From NCBI GenBank assembly GCA_907164885.2, contig OU015490.1, positions 98,333,757-98,397,756 of the forward strand: a stretch of DNA of 64,000 nucleotides. Direction: 5' to 3'. The notes under the pieces are model-generated. The model saw only the letters and a list, made by a program, of their open reading frames with translations, was not told where the DNA came from and searched no databases. Position 1 is the stretch's first letter, and the number at the start of each line of letters is the position of its first letter. The position numbers were made by a program, and so were the translations under genes. The stretch is from Dolomedes plantarius. Taxonomy: Eukaryota > Arthropoda > Arachnida > Araneae > Dolomedidae. Positions 58,663-64,000 of the stretch are shown in pieces.

Positions 58663-58948
58663 TGTTAGCAATGCAATCTGAAATGACATCATCTGATCTC
58701 AGTTCTTTCCCTTCTCTCTAATTTGTTCTCGTATCAACGATTTCTATTGTATGTCTCATTAAAAGTTACTATTAGCTCTTTCTGGGATCCTGTTTAAGTT
58801 TATAAATACATGGGATGTTCTTTTTTTTCAGTCAGCCTGTGTCTATCTGTGTTGTAGCTTGTATGTGTTCGAGCTACTGTAAATAAAGGTTTATTTTCCC
58901 GGTCCATTCAACTCTTTAATTAACGCAATTGCCCCTCTTATTCTAACA
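58663..58948 (+). mobile_element. Solo LTR, 286 bp
   Basis: Begins TGTTAG and ends CTAACA, with flanks CCGTC and CTGTC (4 of 5 match). TATAAATA at 58801 and AATAAA at 58882 give the right promoter/poly(A) order. No internal region. Confidence 0.7.
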
Positions 58949-58953
58949 CTGTC

Positions 58954-59229
58954 TAATCACCTATTTATCTTAATATATAAATTTTTATATTGATTATAGT
59001 TTCGAATACAACGTCACATGCAGACAATTTACAAAATTTTGTGTATTACAGAAAAAAAACATTTGACTGGTTGTGTCGGAATCTGTCGATCTCGGTTAGA
59101 GTCGAACCGGTGCATTTGTGTTGTAAAAATTAGTCTTCATCACGACTGCAGCTGATTTATAACGTTGATGAGAATCGAGAGAAAGTCGCCATCTATCTTG
59201 AAGGAAACGTATTTAGTATTTAAAGCTTT
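58954..59229. other. Unassigned stretch
   Basis: No feature; 59080-59160 is GC-richer. Confidence 0.35.
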
Positions 59230-59559
59230 TGTTGTTTTTTCTAATGCTTCCTAGCTGGAAGTTCCAAACCAGGTCCATATAGGCTTCGGGCTGAAGTGTG
59301 CGGCTCCGGTTTATGTAGCATCACAAGGGCAGAGTCCGTCATATCTAGTTGCCACCTCAATTTTGACAGAGCACCCGCAGAGGCGACATCTGGGGGGATA
59401 GCACCCTCTCCCACTTTCTCTGACCTCATGGAGGGACTTTCCGGTCTACGGATTTAACGTGGGGGTAATAACTACGGATTTAACGCCATATGCGGCCTAG
59501 ACACGGAGGTATATAATGGCACACTTCGGGATTCGGTCCGAGCAACCTCAGCAGCTTAA

Positions 59560-60576
59560 CTTTCCAGCATGCGCGCTCAGCAATTTTACATGGGCGCGCG
59601 CGTGTCGTATTTTTTACGACAGATGTAATTTTACCGTTTTTGGCAAGAAAAACGGCATAAATGAATGAATATTGATAGTAAATTTTTTAAGAAATAAAAC
59701 ATTAGCCTTATTGTTGCAAAATACATATGATGTCCCATTCATATGAAAGTAAATTATTTTTAAATGGTCATATTAGTCAGGTAGAAAGGCAATGATGTAT
59801 TTCATGATAGGAAATTTAAAATTTATTAGTTCAGAACTATATTTTAAATCCAAAATAGTTTTAATATTCACCCTCTATCATCCGCTATATCCTTGACATG
59901 ATGCTTTAGGCCAGGTATCACTTTGACAATCGTCATCTTTTTCGTCTTTAAGCATTTTGCATACTTCTCTTTTCGCCACTTAGAAGATTTATCCTTGCCA
60001 ACATTAAACATGCCATCATCATATCTGTCCTCTGAATCATTATTATTATCATCATCCGAAATATATTGTTCAGATTCACTACTGATATTATTTATTTCAA
60101 TATCTTCTTCACTCAAATTGCTATCGCTCTCAAATCCAAATGTTCCCTTCCTTTCGTTTTCTTCAACAGATAATTCTTGAAGAATGCGGAAAAAATCAGC
60201 TGGTTGTATACCATGGTGGTTTTACCCATGAAAACCGACATCAAAATTATAGATTCGACTTTATACAAATTAAAATAACACACGTCAAAATGATTAACAC
60301 TAAATTACAAAATACTTGAGAAAGAAATATTTTCCGCATTTTCACCCACGACCACACGCGTGTCGTAAATTTTACGAACAAGCTACCACGTAGCTCAAAA
60401 GCCCGGTTAACAGTAAAAATTGTCATGTGATTTTTTGTTAGCTCATTACCCGATGTGGGGGAGGGTTGAAAGGAGGAATAGAGATGACCTTTAGATGTCC
60501 CAGTTGCGATATGCGAAAAAAGTGCATTTAAAACCGAATTTGTCAAAAAACTTGCACAGACGCGCGTGTTGGAAGG
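59560..60576 (-). mobile_element. piggyBac-type element, internally deleted (~1.0 kb)
   Basis: TTAA at 59556-59559 and 60577-60580. Ends CTTTCCAGCATGCGCGC and the inverse of CCTTCCAACACGCGCGTC. A subterminal GTGTCGTA...TTTTACGA palindrome is repeated inside both ends (near 59606 and 60359). Coding potential is an acidic N-terminal fragment only. Confidence 0.85.
59868..60190 (-). pseudogene. Acidic N-terminal fragment of a piggyBac transposase
   Basis: Open frame 59868-60116, readable in frame upstream to about 60190 (FFRILQELSVEENERKGTFG). It is extremely rich in Asp, Glu and Ser (SEEDIEINNISSESEQYISD), as is common at the N-terminus of piggyBac transposases, then basic (KWRKEKYAKCLKTKKMTI). 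The DDE domain is absent. The assignment leans on the surrounding TTAA/TIR structure. Confidence 0.5.
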
Positions 60577-60704
60577 TTAAAGCCAGCGCACTACCGAAAG
60601 TCTACCTCGATCCCATTTAAAGCTTTTGAATTTGCTGACATTGAAGTATTTTTTCTTCTATAACAACAATAAAGCTGTGCTTGTTATCCAGTAATAAAGA
60701 CATA

Positions 60705-61280
60705 CGAGGGAGGGAACTTTAATGGTGGCAACACTGATGTAGAGCCCCCACGCTGCAGTCCCAGGAAAGTAACTTACACCACACATACGCCACATACCTG
60801 CCTTAACTGAGAGCGAATGCGCTCGCCCCACAAACATCACACTCCTGCACAGTGACAGGATCAACACAGCCATGTTTTAGTTACCGATCAATCGCAAGAA
60901 ATAATTTTTTCCCTTGTACTAATGGAAGGAACATGCTTGTGCGCACACTGTGGCTGATGTGCTTGCTTGCTGGGACTAGGAAGTGTTCTACCTCCCCCCA
61001 GTCCCAGACTTAATTCCCTGTGACTTTGATCTCATCCCCAAGATGGAGGAACCGTGGATTCCACCAGGTATTCTGCAGGCTGTAGACCGCTCCATTCGAA
61101 GGATCAACTGATCACCTAATGCCAACGGCGTCCAACAGCTACCAGGACGTTAGCAAAGGGTGCTAAACAATGTTGGTTGCTACTTTGAAGAGCCATAAAA
61201 GTTTCACCCCTGTATCTCTTCTGTATACTTTCTACATACCTAGTTGCCACTATTAAAGTTTAAGCCTAAGGGAGTTGTAC
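60705..61280 (+). mobile_element. Mariner element, internally deleted
   Basis: Ends GAGGGAACTTTAATGGTGGCAAC style and the inverse of ACTTTAATAGTGGCAACTA near 61240-61275. Plus-strand text around 60985-61185 reads DFDLIPKMEEPWIPPGIL and AVDRSIRRIN, remains of the SPDLSPCD.DLIPK.KEPL region of a mariner transposase. The right boundary is approximate. Confidence 0.6.
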
Positions 61281-62079
61281 GACTGAGTGACGTAATTTAT
61301 GGATTAACAAGCAAGCTTGGTTACATGGGATGAGGAGACAACATAGCAACTTCAGTTATATAGTTTATCAAATCATTTATAAATTAACGATATTTAGTTC
61401 ATCATTAAATGTCTTACGTTACTCCAAGTTTGTATTATGTTTCATATAAACTTCTATTTCAAATCTTGTCACTCTTACTTAAAACTTTATTAAATACTCA
61501 TTTATATAATTAATAAATATTAATTTCCATAATTAATAAATATTAATTTCCATTTCCGATAACTTAACTATCGTAAAACTATTTATGCGAGTTGCTTTTA
61601 AAGTATTAAATAATTCCTTATTCAATAAGTATTTAACTCTACATGTAAAGGTCTAGAATTCCCATTTTCCCTGCTCCATCGGTCAAGCGTGGAATATTGA
61701 TGGCAGTGTTATATAACACATTTCTAGATGTCAGTTAAACATTCCAGGAATGTGAGCTAAATTATAAGTTGTCGGATAATCCTAAAGACGGCAACATTGT
61801 CTAAAGATCTAAGAACGAAGTGTTTGATCTGAAAATGTATGGTATTTGCATTATTAACATCGAGTTTTCCACGATAGCAAGTACAGACTAGGAGAATTCA
61901 AAATTTATGCAGTTAGTTTGGTTTTCAGTGAGTTGTAGAGGCATTTCCATAATTGAAAAGGAGGTATACATAAGTAAGTAGCAGTACATAACTTTTGACT
62001 TGTATCTATAAAAAATGATCCTTTGATTCGAAAGTCAAATTTAGAGAACTTTAAACTATGAGTATTACATACATGAATA
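61281..62079. other. Unassigned AT-rich stretch with a 23-bp tandem repeat
   Basis: ATTAATAAATATTAATTTCC repeats twice at about 61507-61552. No gene. Confidence 0.5.
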
Positions 62080-62136
<57 letters not shown>

Positions 62137-62165
62137 AAATATTTGAATAACTACAAATAAATAAG

Positions 62166-62203
<38 letters not shown>
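62080..62203. repeat. (TA)n and (CA)n microsatellites
   Basis: TA run at 62084-62133 and CA run at about 62171-62197, the latter touching the end of the Tigger relic. Confidence 0.95.
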
Positions 62204-62205
<2 letters not shown>

Positions 62206-63883
62206 ATGTGGCCTCAGGCCACAGCTTCTTCCAAGCAGAGGTCAAAGTCTCCTTTTTTACAAACTGCCAGGCTATATCGATAATTCGGTGGCATATTACG
62301 ATGTTATAGTGGTCCTTCCAGTACTTTCGAAGGTTGAGTTTTGGGCTCTCTGTCACCTCAAATTAGCGGCCGAACAGGTGCTTGGTGAAGATCTTGAAAT
62401 TAGAAATCGCCTGCTGGTTCATGGGCTGTAGAATAGGGGTGGTGTTGGGTGGAATGTAGACAACATTTACAAACTTGAACTCTTCGAGAATGTCATCTTC
62501 TTGGTAAAGTGGGTGAGCAGGTGCATTGTCCAAAACGAGAAGGGCCTGCAGGGTAGCTTATTTTTATGCAGATATTTCTTAACGTTAGAACCAAAGACCA
62601 AATTCGCCCACTCCACAAAGAACTACCTGATGACCCACGCCCTCAGGTTTGCCCTCAACATAATCTGTAGATTTTCTTTCAGATTCTTATGTGATTTAAA
62701 GGCTCTGGAGGTTTTTCAAAGGATAAACGAGCAGCGGTTTAATCTTGGAGTCGCCGCTTGCATTGACACACATTTCAAAAGTTTACCCAGTAATACTCAA
62801 CCTTTATTACTCTCGTGCCACATGCATATGTGTGCTGCGTTGCGTGAGATGCAGGATAGTACACTATACTTTATAATATAGTAATGTAAAAAATAAAACT
62901 TAAAACCTAAAGATATTCACATGCTAATTTAAAAAGGAATGAGATTTTTTATGTTGAAAAAACTTTTGATTATTTTAGATAAATCAGGTTTATACTTGCT
63001 ATATGCTACTCTCAATAGATCATCAAGTTAAGACTCAGCAAGCCGATTTCTATATACATTCTTCACCTATTTCATTTTGGAATTAAATGGTGAATAAAGA
63101 TACTTTGATGCGAATCATTTGAGCAGCAAGTGGCACATTTATGTGAAGTTTTGAATTTTTCAGACACTCATATCCAAAATTATGTTTACAAAAGCACTTG
63201 CTGGTGTTTCGGGCCGCAGTTTGAGTATTTCTGGATTAGGCAATCTTTCATGGGTTTGTGATATGCCATCCTCTTCTTTTTACCGCTATATTAATCCTCC
63301 TTGGCATCTTCTTCCAAAATGGTGTCTCTCGGCACAGTTGAAGTCCTTCTGGGGTATGTAACCTTCCGCTGCTATAATTACCTCAAAAGTTTTCAGATAA
63401 TCCTCAGCTGCCTTCATATCCGCGCTCGCTACCTCACCACGCCTGACAACGGAGTGAATTCTGGTCTTTTTTCTTTTCTTTCAAATTCTCGAACCAGCCT
63501 CGACTGGCTTTAAACGACTCGCTTCTAGCAAAATAGTGTATATAGCTCGTGCCTTCTCGCAGATTATATCCTCCGTCACGGTACCCGTGCAAGCTGCTTT
63601 TTGTCAACCACACCATCAGCAGCTTCTCCATATTTTCATAGAGGCTGTATATTAAGAAAGCTATATTAAGAAAATATTTTAATGCTATTGGCTGGCGTTA
63701 TAGCCTTTATCTGTTCATTCTGCTTCAGTATGGTGCAGATCGCAGAAGTCCTACTTTCGCACTGCTTCGTCAAGTCGGCTACACGGACACCTTGCACATG
63801 TTAGTCGATAATTTCTGTTATTCAGTGCGCATCATCAGCTTATTCTCAGCACTGTCCTACGCACTCACTTTCTTCGGACCCAT
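62204..63883 (-). pseudogene. Tigger/pogo (jerky-like) transposase, split by an insertion
   Basis: Minus strand, from 63883: MGPKKVSA start, then QCESRTSAICTILKQNEQIK (first HTH); 63434-63631 has MEKLLMVWLTKSSLHGYRDG and ARSESFKASRGWFENLKEKK (CENP-B-type HTH); near 63228 the match stops at AYHKPMKDCL. It resumes near 62780 with CVNASGDSKIKPLLVY, then LRANLRAWV, LLVLDNAPAHP (catalytic Asp block), VVYIPPNTTPILQPMNQQAI and KLNLRKYWKDHYNI to KKLWPEA. Several stops and shifts. The C-terminus is cut by the CA repeat. Confidence 0.85.
62830..63228. repeat. Foreign sequence interrupting the Tigger relic
   Basis: About 400 bp without Tigger homology, including GTTTCGGGCCGCAGTTTGAG near 63207, which looks like a hAT-type terminus. 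Exact ends not fixed. Confidence 0.45.
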
Positions 63884-64000
63884 GGTTAGAAAAACAAAGT
63901 TAGGCAAAATAACTACAAGCCCAATTGCGAGCACAACACTGAAGCTTCCACTGCGAGCTAACCGCTTAAAGTGAACAAGCGAAACACTGGATGCTGGATG
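63884..64000. other. Probable upstream part of the Tigger element
   Basis: Continues to the window edge; no terminal repeat was seen, so the element likely extends beyond. Confidence 0.35.

Larger units (their letters stand above)
59230..60613 (-). mobile_element. tRNA-derived SINE interrupted by a piggyBac-type element
   Basis: Read on the minus strand the head ATCGAGGTAGACTTTCGGTA (60613 down to 60581) is followed, after the 59560-60576 insertion, by GCTGCTGAGGTTGCTCGGAC and the B-box GGACCGAATCC, then a body matching 41500-41650 (GTTAAATCCGTAG, AAAGTCC, AAAATTGAGGTGGC). The frame 59241-59429 is SINE sequence, not a protein. Confidence 0.75.

Noticed and set aside
59241..59429. 62-codon minus-strand frame
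   Set aside because: It coincides with a SINE body shared with 41500-41650.

Overview
This 64 kb window is AT-rich repetitive nuclear DNA from an animal, most likely an arthropod and plausibly an arachnid. Supporting signs are introns with GT-AG borders, AATAAA polyadenylation signals, BEL/Pao retrotransposons, ZBED-type hAT, piggyBac, Tc1, DUF4817-type mariner, Tigger and P-element-like transposases, tRNA-derived SINEs and long (TA)n tracts. The spider/arachnid guess rests only on the transposon mix and is weak. I found no intact host protein-coding gene and no rRNA, tRNA gene or CRISPR array. Nearly all recognisable coding sequence is transposon-derived and disabled.

Layout, left to right. 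0.3-1.3 kb: remains of a phlebovirus-Gc-like envelope gene of an LTR element, followed by a probable LTR (TATA box at 2036). 3.6-9.6 kb: BEL/Pao element on the minus strand with gag, protease, RT, RNase H and integrase split by frameshifts, its 3' LTR cut to 33 bp. 9.7-10.0 kb: hairpin repeat. 10.96-14.41 kb: piggyBac remnant holding a nearly complete hAT element (11.09-13.87 kb). 14.7-16.1 kb: Tc1 element carrying a second piggyBac-type element. 16.5-17.3 kb: five-copy tandem array of about 155 bp. 18.5-19.1 kb: solo LTR. 20.3-20.8 kb: TA-tailed SINE. 21.3-28.8 kb: the least repeat-like stretch, with large imperfect palindromes, a P-element/THAP9-like transposase relic and several well-formed minus-strand splice sites that may mark a host transcript. 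30.4-38.2 kb: SINEs, a very clean palindrome and a second degenerate BEL/Pao element (31.8-37.6 kb) lying between two related LTRs in opposite orientation. 38.7-44.3 kb: Tc1-like element, LTR fragments, SINE, TA tracts, mariner relic and hairpin. 46.8-52.2 kb: three Tc1/mariner elements in a row separated by (TA)n. 53-56 kb: deleted mariner and a non-autonomous hAT containing a LINE end. 58.7 kb: solo LTR. 59.2-60.6 kb: SINE split by a third piggyBac-type element. 60.7 kb: mariner relic. 62.2-63.9 kb: Tigger/pogo transposase relic running to the window edge.

The parts do not form a pathway. They record a history of insertion into insertion, and several layers are dated relative to each other by target-site duplications (TTAA, 8-bp hAT, TA, 4-5 bp LTR). 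I saw no convincing new biological system. The strongest leads are the possible spliced minus-strand gene at 21.6-28.7 kb, the cluster of long palindromes, and the repeated use of (TA)n tracts as landing sites.
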